Shown piece by piece: positions 1 to 10,785 of a stretch of DNA of 64,000 bases. Position numbers and translations under genes: made by a program. A model generated the notes under the pieces. The model was given only the letters and a program-made list of their open reading frames with translations, had not been told where the DNA came from and ran no database searches. This stretch comes from Eutypella sp. D-1 (lineage: Eukaryota > Ascomycota > Sordariomycetes > Xylariales > Diatrypaceae): the NCBI GenBank assembly GCA_023313575.1, contig JAJTTP010000025.1, positions 413,570-477,569 on the forward strand, written 5' to 3'. The first letter of the stretch is position 1, and the number at the start of each line of letters is the position of its first letter.

Positions 1-53
1 TCGCTTCATCTCGTACGTATTTGCAGTCCGTGCCCGTTATAGTACCTCTGATA

Positions 54-1282
54 TTACCTCCAGTTGGAGAGAATAGTCTCTTTTTCATGCAGCTGGGTAT
101 ACTTCAGAGTATCCTTCCATAAGACAACTCGCTTCTTGGGATCCCTGGCCTCTGCGGCCATCTCCCTCCGCTCCCCGCCATTCAGGTACAACCCTTTTGG
201 CCGCTCGCCCAGGGTTGGGTTTGAGTCAAAGGCGGCCGCTAGGATGTCTGCCGAGGACTTTGTGACCGTTCGGTTGGTCCCGTTCGGCCAGAGCCACGTC
301 AGAATTACCACCAGCCAGGGCATAATCAGCGTCCAGAGCCCGACTATCCTCCAGTCACCTCGGCGAACGAGGTAAGTAGGAGTCGAGCCCGGGTCGATAC
401 CAAGCACAGAAATACCCTTTAGGACAGGGTCTGCGTCAATCCGGCGCTGTAGTTCCGGTCTACCAAAGTTATACGTAAGATTTAATAATGTGTATCATCG
501 CGTTTGGCGGAGGAGAAAGACATAGGAACACATACATCATCATTACTTGACACAGCTTAGCAGCACCATATCGTCGGTAGCCACCTCGAAATGAAGGATC
601 TTCCTTAGTCGAACTCCATGTGCCATTAGCAATAGGCTCGGTGTCGTCGTGGAATATTGTCTGCCATTTCTTCTCGGCATATTGTGCGCCCGCATTGTTA
701 CGCGTGTCTTGTGTACTAGGCAATATCATCTGTATCAGCGTCTTTTCCAGGTACCGTTATGTTGAAGTACTTATCACAAGTGAGAACCCTGAGATGACTC
801 GATCCGCAACAAAATACTCACTCATGGGCAGAGCTCCCAATAACAAGGATCCGCCCGTAGTTCCTATCCATACTCTGCAGTAACATCAAAGTTAATAACC
901 AGTGGCCCAAGTAGGTTGCCGCGAAGCTCGTGTCGAAGCCTTCGGTGGTCCATGTCTGTTCCTCGAACTCGAGGTACGCTGCGTTCAGAATGAGCACACG
1001 GATGGGTGGGATCTCGCCAGCTGCGACACGCGCGTTAATGGTGGTAGCTATGTCGCGTACGGTGTCTAGGTGCGTCAGATCTAACGATATAATGTCGTGG
1101 GGGTGAGGCCCGACAGTAGAATCCCCGAGAACGGATCGCAACCTGTGCGATGACGATGAGTCACGAACGGCGTATAGACCGTGGTAGGCAGCCAGTTCCG
1201 GTCGAGACACGATCTTGCGCACTACCGCAAGGCCAAGGCCACCGTTAGCGCCCGTCAAGAGAACTGTGCCTTTGATAGACAT
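54..1282 (-). CDS. Short-chain dehydrogenase/reductase, three exons
   Basis: NAD(P)-dependent oxidoreductase of the classical SDR fold, 348 residues if spliced as 1282-822, 715-536, 459-54. The N-terminus carries the dinucleotide-binding motif TGANGGLG, the middle has the ILNAAY strand, and exon 2 carries the catalytic YGAAK (Y-x3-K). The C-terminal segment LGIDPGSTPT is usual in the fungal WWOX/retinol-dehydrogenase-like SDRs. Both introns have good sites (GTGAGT/CTAG and GTATGT/GGTAG), and the spliced junctions restore the family pattern (AHD-TQDTRNN and VMMI-PELQRR). The three exon lengths sum to an exact multiple of three. The substrate cannot be told from sequence. It stands alone; the next gene lies 1.6 kb away on the other strand. 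Confidence 0.85.
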
Positions 1283-2872
1283 TTCGGCAGATGCTAGATC
1301 AAGATGGCCTCACTAAGACTGTGAACGCGAAAATAGGCAAAGAAGAACTGAAGTACGGGAGACAGGTTTGGGCAACAAAAATGATTATTATGTGACCATT
1401 TGCAAACTGGGTTCCAGGATCTCTGTAACGTGTAGTGGGCTTATGCAGTTGGTAGATAACTACCTAATGCAGTGTAACGCTGCGGCCTTAAAACCTACAC
1501 ACTGTGTCACCAGAAAAGTGACATGTTGACAGATAAGCAGTCTAATAAGCGAGCCACACCATAGCTGCAACGCCCAGTATTATTATCAAGGCCCCTATCA
1601 CGGCCTGTTGAGCCTCACCTAGAATAGGGGTATTATAAAACGGGAAAGTGGATATAGGCGATCACGTGAGCCGTATCTCCGGGGATCAGCCGGGTATATA
1701 TATAGGGCCAGGGCACCCCCGTTCTGTAACTAGAAGATCGCTTTCTCTTTTTTTGCCAATCTACTATTCTCCCACATACTATCTTCGATCTATAGACGTG
1801 ACACATCACTATCGAGAATATTTGACATTGAAATGATTGGCGATCCGCGGTTGCCCGAAGCGGATCTGGGAAGGCCGGTGTTGGGGATATCTTCTTTCAA
1901 AGACGGTCACGACTTTGCTGTTAGATTCTCGTTGAGGAATAAGCCGTAAGTCAGATTCTATCGGATTTCGGAAAGGTTCATGTCAGAATCGATATAAAAT
2001 AGTAAGTGTTACGTCCTTCCGTACCCTCGACCCCCTGTAACTTTATGGCTTGATATATATACACTCTCTAAGGATCCTACTAGCTGGGAGAGCTGGTTTC
2101 CTAATTGGTAGATCCGAATAGGAGGTGAGCCAGGTAAGCCGTGAAACTTTCCTATCTGCGAATCACTCAATTCGCATCACCTGAAAAAGCTCGACTCCCC
2201 GACCCCACATACAGCATGGGTCGCAACTTGAAGCTTATCTGAATCAATGCCAATGGTCTGGAGATAGAACATCTACATACATATATCCAACGGCTGTGTG
2301 CATCACACCCAAACCTCGGACTTTTCTTAGAATGAAATACGACACCAGACGGTACGCTCAAGCTTTACATCATGACCACGTGATCACAATCCTCCGTAGG
2401 GCTGTATAGTAGTATAAACTAGCTTGGTAGGTTAGGCTGAATAGAGAAATGCAGAGTGCAAAGCCTGGCTGGCGAGGCAGACAGCTGAGTTAAATATAAG
2501 TACCTAATTATGCGGCCTGTCGCTGAGGCTTCCCAAGGTAGAAATCGACACCGAATTAGAAGCCGCCATTTTCGAGCATGGCGGATTTAGAAAACATGAA
2601 TGGTTTTCTGAGGGCGCTACTGGGTTAGTGAAGCTTATTAGCTTCTCATGGCAGTGCTGAATTGGCGCCTGGCTGAAGCTCAGCCGCACGCACTAGAGCC
2701 TCACATGGAATACCGGTGTTCGAGGATTCTCGGTGAAGCGAAGCTGGAAACTAGTAGACTCCCGTTGATTGACAGCGACAGTAGGTATAATACCCGCCAA
2801 GGGACCTGATAATTGTGTCTGGTCTTCATAGTCTTTCATTAAGTAGACGAATACCATAAACACTCTTCCACG
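1283..2872. other. Intergenic, with one possible small gene
   Basis: No convincing long gene. A TATA-like run (tatatatatagg, about 1695-1706) lies about 130 bases before an ATG at 1833, described separately. The rest is ordinary-composition DNA with no recognised element. Confidence 0.5.
1833..2002 (+). CDS. Possible small two-exon gene, unrecognised
   Basis: An ATG at 1833 opens a 37-codon exon ending at a consensus donor (GTAAGT at 1946). Joining to an AG at 1986 gives a 42-residue product ending at TAG 2000-2002. A TATA-like box and a CT-rich leader sit upstream at usual distances. The intron would be only 41 nt, near the lower limit for these fungi, and I recognise no family. It could equally be the first exon of a decayed gene. 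Confidence 0.25.
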
Positions 2873-3537
2873 ATGCCAGATCCAGGTATTGGCCCTAAAT
2901 ATCCATCAAGGCTACCTACAGTGGTACTAGGACTCCGCTTGGTTGCATGCTTTTTCATCTATTTGCTCGATATAGGCATGATGATCGTCTCTATACTGGC
3001 GTATGTCGGTGCACAGAGCGACGACTCCAGAACAGTCCTCAAGAGAACTTTCATCACATTTCCCCCGGTTGGCTACCATATACAACGCACAGAAATCGCC
3101 TTGGTGAGTCTTCAGAAACTGCCCTCACTGACCTCTCTGGGGATGCAATATGGACGTCACTGATGATATCAGGCAGCATTAGGGATTATTGTCCACGGAA
3201 TATTTTTATTCGGCGCTGCGGTTCTAAAGCCTGTCGTCGTTAAGTGCTCCCTCTTATGGCATGTTGTATGCCTTGCAACGTGGACAGTTATGGCTGCCTT
3301 CCAGGCCGATTACGTTCCTCTGCTCGGGAGAGATAGACTGCCTGAATGTGTGAAGTACGGTAGCGAATTGACACAATGCGGCATGGTAACGGCAACCTGG
3401 TTCCTGGCGATTCTATACAGGTAGCATGACCCAGAGAGACGTTGATTCCGAGACCTGTAGACTGACAACTTACCAGTGCCCTTCATCTGCTATTCGTCCT
3501 CCTCGTTACAGTAATCATTTGGCGCCCCCGCGTCTAA
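2873..3537 (+). CDS. Small four-helix membrane protein (MARVEL-like), three exons
   Basis: Exons 2873-3103, 3173-3420 and 3477-3537 give 540 nt, a 179-residue protein. Introns use GTGAGT/ATCAG and GTAGCA/ACCAG. Four hydrophobic segments are visible: about residues 17-47 (LRLVACFFIYLLDIG), 78-95 (ALGIIVHGIFLF), 102-120 (CSLLWHVVCLATWTVM) and 150-176 (ATWFLAILY then LLFVLLVTVIIW). A loop between helices 3 and 4 holds two cysteines. This layout and length fit the MARVEL-like membrane proteins common in filamentous fungi, whose precise functions are mostly unknown; a plasma-membrane or vesicle location is inference. No single exon is long enough to be obvious alone; the matching phases and continuous membrane pattern support the model. 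Confidence 0.72.
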
Positions 3538-3714
3538 GAGCGAGGATGTAGGGCAACAAATACATACCAAAAAATATGAGTGGCCTACATGATAAGGTAG
3601 ATAAAGAGATGGGAAAACACAGTTATCTCAAACCGTGAGGATTGACGAGCAAAAAAAAAAAACAGTTGGATTTAAGCCGGTGGAGATGGCAATCACCGAA
3701 CATCCCAAAAAGTA
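3538..3714. other. Short spacer
   Basis: 3' flank of the four-helix protein gene and of the tRNA. It includes a run of 12-13 A near 3650; the minus-strand tRNA would terminate on T runs read from this side. Confidence 0.4.
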
Positions 3715-3786
3715 CGACCAACGCAGGATTCGAACCTGCAATCTTCAGAGCCGAAATCTGACGCCTTACCATTAGGCCAGCTGGCC
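3715..3786 (-). tRNA. tRNA-Arg (anticodon UCG)
   Basis: A 72-nt cloverleaf on the minus strand without intron. The acceptor stem pairs GGCCAGC with GTTGGTC (two G-U pairs) before discriminator G. The D-arm is GCC...GGC. The anticodon stem is TCAGA/TCTGA around loop TTTCGGC, giving anticodon TCG. The T-arm is GCAGG-TTCGAAT-CCTGC. The minus strand runs into a T-rich stretch downstream (poly-A at about 3650 on the plus strand), as expected for Pol III termination. Confidence 0.93.
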
Positions 3787-4658
3787 GAATGAACGATGAT
3801 TGGCTGGAGCATATAGTAACTTATGAATAGCTCAACAACCGCGTGTTGTGCGAAAATTCAGTTCGACGGGATCCGTAGTCTATGATGCTTGATGTTGGTT
3901 GGTCAAACTCTGCAAGATCTCACTAGCCAACAAAATCCGGTTCTCCCCGTTGCCCCGCTATTATAGTAGCGTAATTGCATTCAGGATTCAGGGGCTATTG
4001 AGGCATTACCTAATCAGGCATTAGTAGGTCCCAGTTGTACGAAAGGGACATAAAAGGGGGGATGGCCATCAACAACACGAATTTCGTGGTCGATGCAAGT
4101 ATGAATTGGGACCGAAGTCGCTTCATTGAAATTCCTAAAGCGTGCGAATTGTCAATTGGCCCTAGCACTTCTGACTCGGGTTGAAGCATGCGCAATGTGA
4201 CATGATCAGAGCAGGCGCCGAAGACTGAAGTATTGGAATCTGTGGAGAATGTTCCACTATTCAGGGGATGAAGTAGTTAGTACCGTAAAGTCTACATATC
4301 CTGCATCTCGGCAAAGCTGCCATCATTCATCATTCCTGTTATAGATGGGGATGCTCAATCACTCCTATCGTGACTATAAGCGTTAAATAAGTCTTGATTA
4401 TGATAAGTGCATCTCACGACATCAAAAGCACTGCTCCTAGGTAAAATCAACCAGCAAGTTGCATCATTAATGTAGATACTACCCCTGGGATAGCACTAGC
4501 ATATCACTATTACCCATTCGAAGCATTAACCCCAGCTTACTCGGATTATCAGCGCAACGGAGTCATGGTCCGCTCTCTCGAGTATAGCTCGTCACGACAT
4601 GGGCGCGAAGCTGGGCCGAGCTCATCGAGGAATGGAGTGGTGGCAAGTAGTATGTAGT
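3787..4658. other. Intergenic, no gene seen
   Basis: No ORF or RNA gene that I can support. The interval ends at the 5-bp target-site duplication of the solo LTR. Confidence 0.5.
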
Positions 4659-4663
4659 TGCAG

Positions 4664-4868
4664 TGTTGGTTGTTAGTGGTCACTGGTATGGACCCACATA
4701 CCAGTAGGAAGTACCCTTGTACCTATCTCCCGTTTATATAAGGATATGGGCTCCCCCATATCCTTCATAGATAGATAGATAGACCTTAGACCGAATCAAC
4801 ATACCAGTCTCACTACCTTTCGTTATTATTATTGTTATCTGTTTCTTTTACGTACGTACCTACCAACA
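4664..4868 (+). mobile_element. Solo LTR of a Ty3/gypsy-type element
   Basis: A 205-bp element beginning TGTTGGTTG and ending CTACCAACA, so it has the TG...CA ends and a 6-bp terminal inverted repeat (TGTTGG/CCAACA). It is flanked by an exact 5-bp direct repeat TGCAG (4659-4663 and 4869-4873), the target-site duplication expected for LTR-retrotransposon integration. A TATATAA and a strong hairpin (4742-4763) lie inside. The same LTR occurs at 61800-61998 on the opposite strand next to a chromodomain integrase remnant, which assigns the family. No internal region is present here, so it is a recombination scar (solo LTR). Confidence 0.9.
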
Positions 4869-4976
4869 TGCAGCCATCTATGGCTAGGCCGATACGATAG
4901 TTCATGATTGGCTCATCACTAAGACAATGAATGTATTCACCATATACGATGAAACGGTAGCTAATGCTCCTCAGCC

Positions 4977-7132
4977 TTAAAGCCATTCTCCACTGATTCC
5001 ATGCCCAAAGATTCCTGGATTGAGATCTCTTGTCGCATCTTGATTGCCGCTAGGGAACTGTATAAAGTCGAGGGGGTTGGGGAAGGTATCGATCGTCTGT
5101 CGCCCGAGCACCGACTCGAGCTTTCTCAGTCGCTTCTGGACACCGTATGATGTTTGCTTCGTGTCGTTAAATACATCTAGTCCTACGGGGCCTCCAGGGC
5201 TCGCCTTAGTGTCCAGGATCAGCTGAATCGTCTCTGCATAGCGCTGCGCACAAGGCCATCGCACGCCTTGCTGGTGGAGAATGGTGAGAAGAGGCTCTAG
5301 ATCCGCAGGCATGGGGCCATAGGTCCTCTCATATCCCATAGTCCAGAGGATGATCAAACTTCTAGCTGCAACCCACATGGTAAACGCGAAGACGGGCCCT
5401 AGTTGATCTAGTTCATGAGGCTCGATGGAACTTGCTAGTGATGCAACATTCCGAATAGTCTGGCGACATCGCCCTCGCGCTGTAGATGATGGCCTTAAGT
5501 AGGGCGAGGTCGTGGAGGGGAATGCGGCGACAGTGTACATCCGCAGGTTGATTCTGTTAAAAGTTTCAGCTTGATAATAACAGGCTTATAGTGATGCATC
5601 TTACAAGTGAAAAGTAGAATGAAGCATCATCCATGTAGAGTTAAATCTACTTGGGGGCCCTCGAACGTCTTGCGGGAGGCTCTCGAACCATGTATTTACT
5701 GTAGCGTCAAGCTGTCGAAAGCTGTTCTGCCACTCTTGACATCCAGCGGGTAGTGACAAGTCAACAGGTGAGGTCAAAAGCTTATTCGATCTGTCCAAGA
5801 GAGCTAACACGTCAATATGACAATGTTTAAGCCTCGCAGAGCAGGCAGTGTGGGTAGATCTCGGGGTAGTGTTGAACCATTCAGGCACTCCGCCTTGGGC
5901 CCAGTCTTCGTCACTTGCCGGATAAGGCAGGTAGATCTCATTCTGGTTCAAACTACCAGGCTGGCCATGGGTCATGCTCGAAAAGCGATCGAGACTGTAT
6001 ATTGCCCAGAATAGCCGATGCCTCTCCTCAACTTCAATGATGGATGCGTCAAACTCATCGTCAGAATCCTCGTTCCTAACGAGCGCGGTAGTTCCCTTCC
6101 CTATGGACGGTAGGTGGCTCCTATTTAGCCTCAACTGCTGCGCAGCGGTGACCAGCATGGCCATGATATTGCAAGCCCTGGGACCGGGACCTTGGCCGAG
6201 CGCATCCAGTGCCAATAGTGTCAGGGCTTGTGTAGAAAGGATGGAATGGGTATGAATGGCCTGCGTAAGAATCTTATCGCGTGATCTGGTCATATAGGAT
6301 TCCCAATTCTTGCTCGAAGGCTCCGGTTTCTTCCAAAAGCGGCATGCCACTACGAGGATACCATGTAAGAGTATCTGCCTCTCAGGCGCGAACATATTTG
6401 CCGTTAACGTGGTCCGATGAAACATGGGCACGCGCGGATACACTAGCTCGAAGAATAGATCTACGAGTTCGCGGAGGGTATCCGATGATGGAAGACCGTC
6501 GCTATCAGATTCGCAGGGCAACGAAACATTGACAGAAGGTGTGGGTGGCTCGAGCTGCATCGACGGATAAGTGGTAGCAAATTTTCCCATGTCCATTCCC
6601 TGCTCCATTGGTTGCCACATATTTGGCACGTCAGCGATTTCTGCGGCTGGTAAAAGCGAATGAGTGGCGTCTCCTTCATTGAAAGAACCCGGTCGGATGT
6701 GATGCAGGACATTCTCAAGCCGTTGACTTATTGTCTGAAAGTTGCTTTCTAGGACACTAAGTCGCTGCTCGATCGCCTTGCCGTAACCGGGGCGCAAGCC
6801 TGGTTGGCCCTTCTCCCTGTGAATACAAGCAAGGCCTCGATAGTTCGTTCGGATCATCAGCTCTTGTATCGAAGAAAAGTACACAGAAATACTGCCTCTT
6901 ACCTTTCCCACGGCAAGGGGCACAGGAAGGGCGCCTGCTATCGCAACGAGACTTCTTCTTCTTACAATTCTCGCATCTTTTCAGTAATAATCATTAGTAC
7001 TCAACTATAAGCTGGCGCGTCGCCCATATATACTACTCACGCCTTAGAGAGTATTGGAGTACCCTTCCTGACACCCTCGTGCGACCCCTCGCCTACCCAT
7101 TCGTTTCTTACATCGGGGTCAGAGTTCGACAT
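4977..7132 (-). CDS. Zn2Cys6 transcription factor with fungal-specific domain
   Basis: Nuclear DNA-binding regulator, 657 residues from exons 7132-7041, 6976-6903, 6835-5605 and 5553-4977 (sum 1974 nt). The binuclear zinc cluster is split by introns and complete when spliced: C32-x2-C35-x6-C42-x6-C49-x2-C52-x6-C59, followed by the linker REKGQPGLRPGYG and a short coiled coil (IEQRLSVLESN). The middle homology region (fungal_trans) starts near the LVDLFFELVYPRVPMFHR motif and includes RHRLFWAIYSLDR. The linker and layout resemble XlnR/CLR-type regulators of carbohydrate use, but no orthology is claimed. It lies directly downstream of and on the same strand as the dioxygenase gene, so it may control the 5-14.6 kb cluster; this is inference from position. 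Confidence 0.87.
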
Positions 7133-7723
7133 AACGCTGCTCAGTTGTAGGGTTTTAGAGTCTACAAGTCTCAAGTGAAAGCTATGAAATTAGTCAAATC
7201 AATTGGGGCGTATTCCGTAGCTAATTTATAATGATTTGGTTTTGGTTTTCCCCGGATTACAATAGGCCCCAGTAGGGTTCTTAAGCAGCCAAGGACATCC
7301 TCCAATGCGGAGATCCCAGTGAGCGTAGGTGGTAATGCATGCACTAAATACTACCACCTTAAGTCCATATTTAGACCCCTGGCCAGTCAGGACGGCAAGT
7401 AGAGCAGCCCTAGAGAGTAGATGGGGCTTAGCATTGATGATTGAATGCTACACATATATTCTAATTGTCGATTAACCCATATACAGACCATACTCTATGC
7501 TGCGCTGTTCAGGTTTCTTTCTAAAGAAAAATACGTTCCCTTTGATCAAGCAGGGACTTAAGAAGCCATCTAAGGTATGCTGGTCTAGGTATGGATGGTC
7601 CACTCTGACATAGACTGATTACCATTATTTTCTTTATATATTCTTGGTTTACATATAGGCTTCCTGCTAGAATAAATATCCTGCCAATGTTGATATGCGA
7701 CACGCCACACCCTAGACCACATC
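7133..7723. other. Spacer between regulator and dioxygenase
   Basis: Holds the regulator promoter and the 3' flank of the dioxygenase. No further gene seen. Confidence 0.5.
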
Positions 7724-8776
7724 TCAATAAGCCAACACGCCAGCGAGTCGTAGTAGCTGATCTGTGCGCTCAGGCTTCTCAAGAGGATCTGTGCGGTTTC
7801 GAGGATCGACCGTACCATCGGGAAGACGGACGACCGTGTCTCTCAGCTTGATATTATCATGTGGCCAGTGGGTAGTGGCGCCAAAGGCGTCGAAAACACG
7901 CGCTTTAGCTTCGAGCACCTCCATCGAGGCAAGACCCCGCGGGGCGTACGCAGCGTAAATCACCGTCCGCACTGTTTCGCTCTTTTCTGTAGGTTCTCCA
8001 CCCCAGTGAATTGTGCGGGAGTCCCAGAGGATCAGATCACCAGGTTCGGCAAGTACCTTCTTCGGCGCGAGTCCACGGGCACGGAAGAACTCCATATCCT
8101 CGTCGTTGAAATATCGATTGTCCCTCCACTCCCAGTCTTCGGGTTTAGTCTTGGTGTCAAAGAACTCTTCAACATACCTGTGGGAGCCTGGGATGGCGAC
8201 CAACGAGCCATCTTCTTCCCCCGCATGGCTAAGGTTGATGATTCCCTGGACGCAATGTAGCCCACGCTTTCTAGGAGCCTGGTCTATATGGGGCCAAGGG
8301 GCACGAGCCTTCTTGAAGTTCGGCAGCGTCACATTGAGGGAGTCGAAAGAGGCGATAAGCTCGTTGGTGCCCCAGATCTTGGCGAAGGCGTCGATTACTC
8401 CGGGCTCCTGGCGAGCTTCCCACATGAAGCGCTCATGAACAACCCCGTAATGTTCGTATGTATTCTCATCAGTCTGGACAGGGAGCCTATCAGGCTTCCA
8501 GGTACTTGGGTCGGTGACATCTAATGATGAGTCGAAAGACTGAAGCCATTCTATTGCCTTCTGTTGGTAATACCTGGCCCTCTCGGCGGGGATGGCCCCC
8601 TTCACCACCGTGTAGCCATCAGCCTTGAGTTCGTCTCTCCAATCGCCATCACCGGCTGGAAGCCTATTGAAATGGTTAGCGATCGTATTACAGATGCCAC
8701 GAAGCTGTGGGGAGACCTACTCGAAACTACTATCAACAATGACGGCAGCGGGGTTTTCGGGTTGAGCGACTGCCAT
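7724..8776 (-). CDS. Phytanoyl-CoA dioxygenase (PhyH) family protein
   Basis: Fe(II)/2-oxoglutarate-dependent oxygenase, 331 residues from exons 8776-8721 and 8663-7724. The start ATG at 8776 is chosen because the first intron (GTAGGT...CAATAG) joins it in frame to GDWRDELKADGYTVVKGAIP, the usual N-terminal strand of fungal PhyH proteins. Metal ligands are visible as H144-x-D146 (WPHIDQ) and H238 (RTIHWGG), with the 2-oxoglutarate-binding R251 (ETVRTVIY) after it. Length is typical. Family members hydroxylate varied small molecules; the substrate here is unknown. It is divergent from the erythronate-dehydrogenase-like gene, sharing a 674-bp promoter, which suggests co-expression. Confidence 0.88.
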
Positions 8777-9450
8777 TGCAGTTGCCAGCAGTGTGTCAAC
8801 AAACTCGGGAACTAAAGCAAAAAGATGGACTGTCGTAAGCTATGAATGTACAGCCAAGATTCTCGCAGGCCATCAACTGCTCGGATTATCACACTACAAG
8901 CAAGTTTCATTTGACTTATATAAACCCATTCTCTCGTGGTCACTATACAATGTTCAATGCCTTTACCAAGCACCTTTTTACAACGCGACATACTCCATCA
9001 TTGTCAGAGAGAGTGTGTGTCTGTTGCAGGTCATTGATCCTCCGATGGTGTATGGGTTGCCGATCATCTGTCACCTTCTCCGCACAACCCGGCGGATGAT
9101 TTTGCCGCCAAGCCAAGCCTATGCACAACCGCCCCCGTAATGGATCCGAGGCTTCGGACAACATCTCCGGCTACCCACCGTACTAACGATTGTTAGTTAG
9201 CAGAAACTGCCCCACCTTGGTCCCTTCCAAGTCCGTTCAACGGAAGGAGTAAGTTAGGAGTTCGGTCAATGAGGGGTTGCCACTGAGGGTCGAGCGCTAC
9301 GATGTAGGAGTACGTAGGAGTGGTGGTGTAGGCCAAGAGCAACTAATTGAAACGAATTCCTTCAAACGAATTCCATCTCAACAGGAAACTTCAAAGTGGA
9401 ATCACAATCTCATACTTCCAATCCATTCCACATTAGCCACCAATACCGCC
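8777..9450. promoter_or_regulatory. Divergent promoter, dioxygenase / dehydrogenase
   Basis: 674 bp between two oppositely oriented start codons. It contains a GGCGG...CCGCC palindrome (entry below). There is no other gene in it. Confidence 0.6.
9091..9109. promoter_or_regulatory. Candidate Zn2Cys6 binding palindrome
   Basis: GGCGG-N9-CCGCC, a perfect 5-bp inverted repeat of CGG half-sites. Everted or inverted CGG pairs are the known targets of Zn2Cys6 dimers. Binding by the neighbouring regulator is inference. Confidence 0.4.
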
Positions 9451-10407
9451 ATGCGTATCCTCATAACGGGAGCAGCCGGCTTCATAGGCCAGATTGTTGC
9501 CAAGGAACTACTGCGCGACGAGTCCAACGAGCTGATATTGACTGATGTTGTCCACCCTTCTATCCCACGAGGCGCACGATATCCTAACAAGGCGCGAACG
9601 ATCAAAGCAGATTTGAATGAGTCGGCCGCGAGTGTTGTGGCTGATGGGCTTGATGCGGCGATCATCCTGCATGGGATCATGTCTGGCGGAGCAGAAGTCA
9701 ACTTAGAGCTCGGCTACCGCGTCAATGTGGATGCCACGCGTTCTCTGCTGGACGTCTTGATTAAGAGATGTCCTGGAGTCCGAGTCCTCTATGCGTCTAG
9801 CGAGGCTGTATACGGGAGTCCGGTCCCGAAAAGCAACGTCACGGAGATGGATATCGCAACGCCCGAGTGCTCATATGGCTGCCAGAAAGTCATCATTGAG
9901 ACCTTCATCAACGACTACACCCGCCGAGGTCTTATAAATGGTTTCTCGCTACGGTTCCCTACCATCTCAGTGCGACCGGGTCCTCCGGCTGCAGCCGTCT
10001 CCTCCTTCCTGTCCGGCATCATCCGAGAACCTCTAAACGAGGAGACTTGCACCGTGCCGCTCAAAGACCGTGCTTGGAAACATTGGATGTGCTCCCCGAA
10101 GACTTTAGTGCACAATGTTCTCGTTGCGCTCCAGCTGCAACAGGATGCGCTCCCTCTGCACCGCCGGGCTATCAATATGCCAGGCTTTGCTGTCACTATC
10201 CAAGAGATGCTGGATGCCCTAGAGGCAGTCGGAGGCAAGGAAAAGCTGACTCTGGTGGAGGAGCAGGAATCACCGGAGCTTAAGGCACTCCTATACTCCT
10301 GGGCAGACGATTTTGACAATAGTCTGGGCTTGTCGTTAGGGATGAAGCAAGACTCTTCATTTATAGATTCTGCGCGTGATTACGTAGCTACATTAGCGGA
10401 GTCGTAG
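9451..10407 (+). CDS. NAD-dependent epimerase/dehydratase, D-erythronate dehydrogenase-like
   Basis: 318 residues, single exon. The start at 9451 is chosen over an in-frame ATG at 9277 because it puts the Rossmann glycine motif TGAAGFIG at residues 6-13, its normal place. The rest is an extended SDR: active-site S116/S117 (YASSEAVYG) and Y142-x3-K146 (SYGCQK). The signature stretches LHGIMSGGAE, LELGYRVNVD and LRFPTISVRPG fit bacterial DenD-like D-erythronate dehydrogenases, which oxidise D-erythronate to the 2-oxo acid in tetronate degradation. Substrate assignment is by motif memory only; other sugar-acid substrates are possible. It is divergent from the dioxygenase and convergent with the aldolase-like gene. 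Confidence 0.82.
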   Translation: MRILITGAAGFIGQIVAKELLRDESNELILTDVVHPSIPRGARYPNKARTIKADLNESAASVVADGLDAAIILHGIMSGGAEVNLELGYRVNVDATRSLLDVLIKRCPGVRVLYASSEAVYGSPVPKSNVTEMDIATPECSYGCQKVIIETFINDYTRRGLINGFSLRFPTISVRPGPPAAAVSSFLSGIIREPLNEETCTVPLKDRAWKHWMCSPKTLVHNVLVALQLQQDALPLHRRAINMPGFAVTIQEMLDALEAVGGKEKLTLVEEQESPELKALLYSWADDFDNSLGLSLGMKQDSSFIDSARDYVATLAES

Positions 10408-10785
10408 ACCTATTGATGACATTGTCTTCGACGTCAACTTTTGTGCTTGTGAGGAGCATCGTTTTCGCACCGTCTGGACCTCTGAAACCATCGCGATGAG
10501 ACTTATTCAGGCCATTTATTATCTGCACTTAATATATGAGCGCCTGAGTCGACCATGGTAAGTGTATCAAGGCTACATTAGCTCACATTAGGTTAATCTA
10601 AGGTAGCGCGATCAATTTCACGGTTATCAATCAAGACCAATAATCTATATATCAAATATCGTGGCAAGATAATAAAACGACATGGAGGGGCCATATGAAT
10701 CGAACTAGAAGATATCGGACGATTACGGCTAGAGATCATGAAGCGCATAAGTATTTGATGTTGCAAAGTGGGACTGTGAATACAT
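10408..10785. other. Convergent spacer
   Basis: Short shared 3' region of two convergent genes; no feature seen. Confidence 0.5.
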
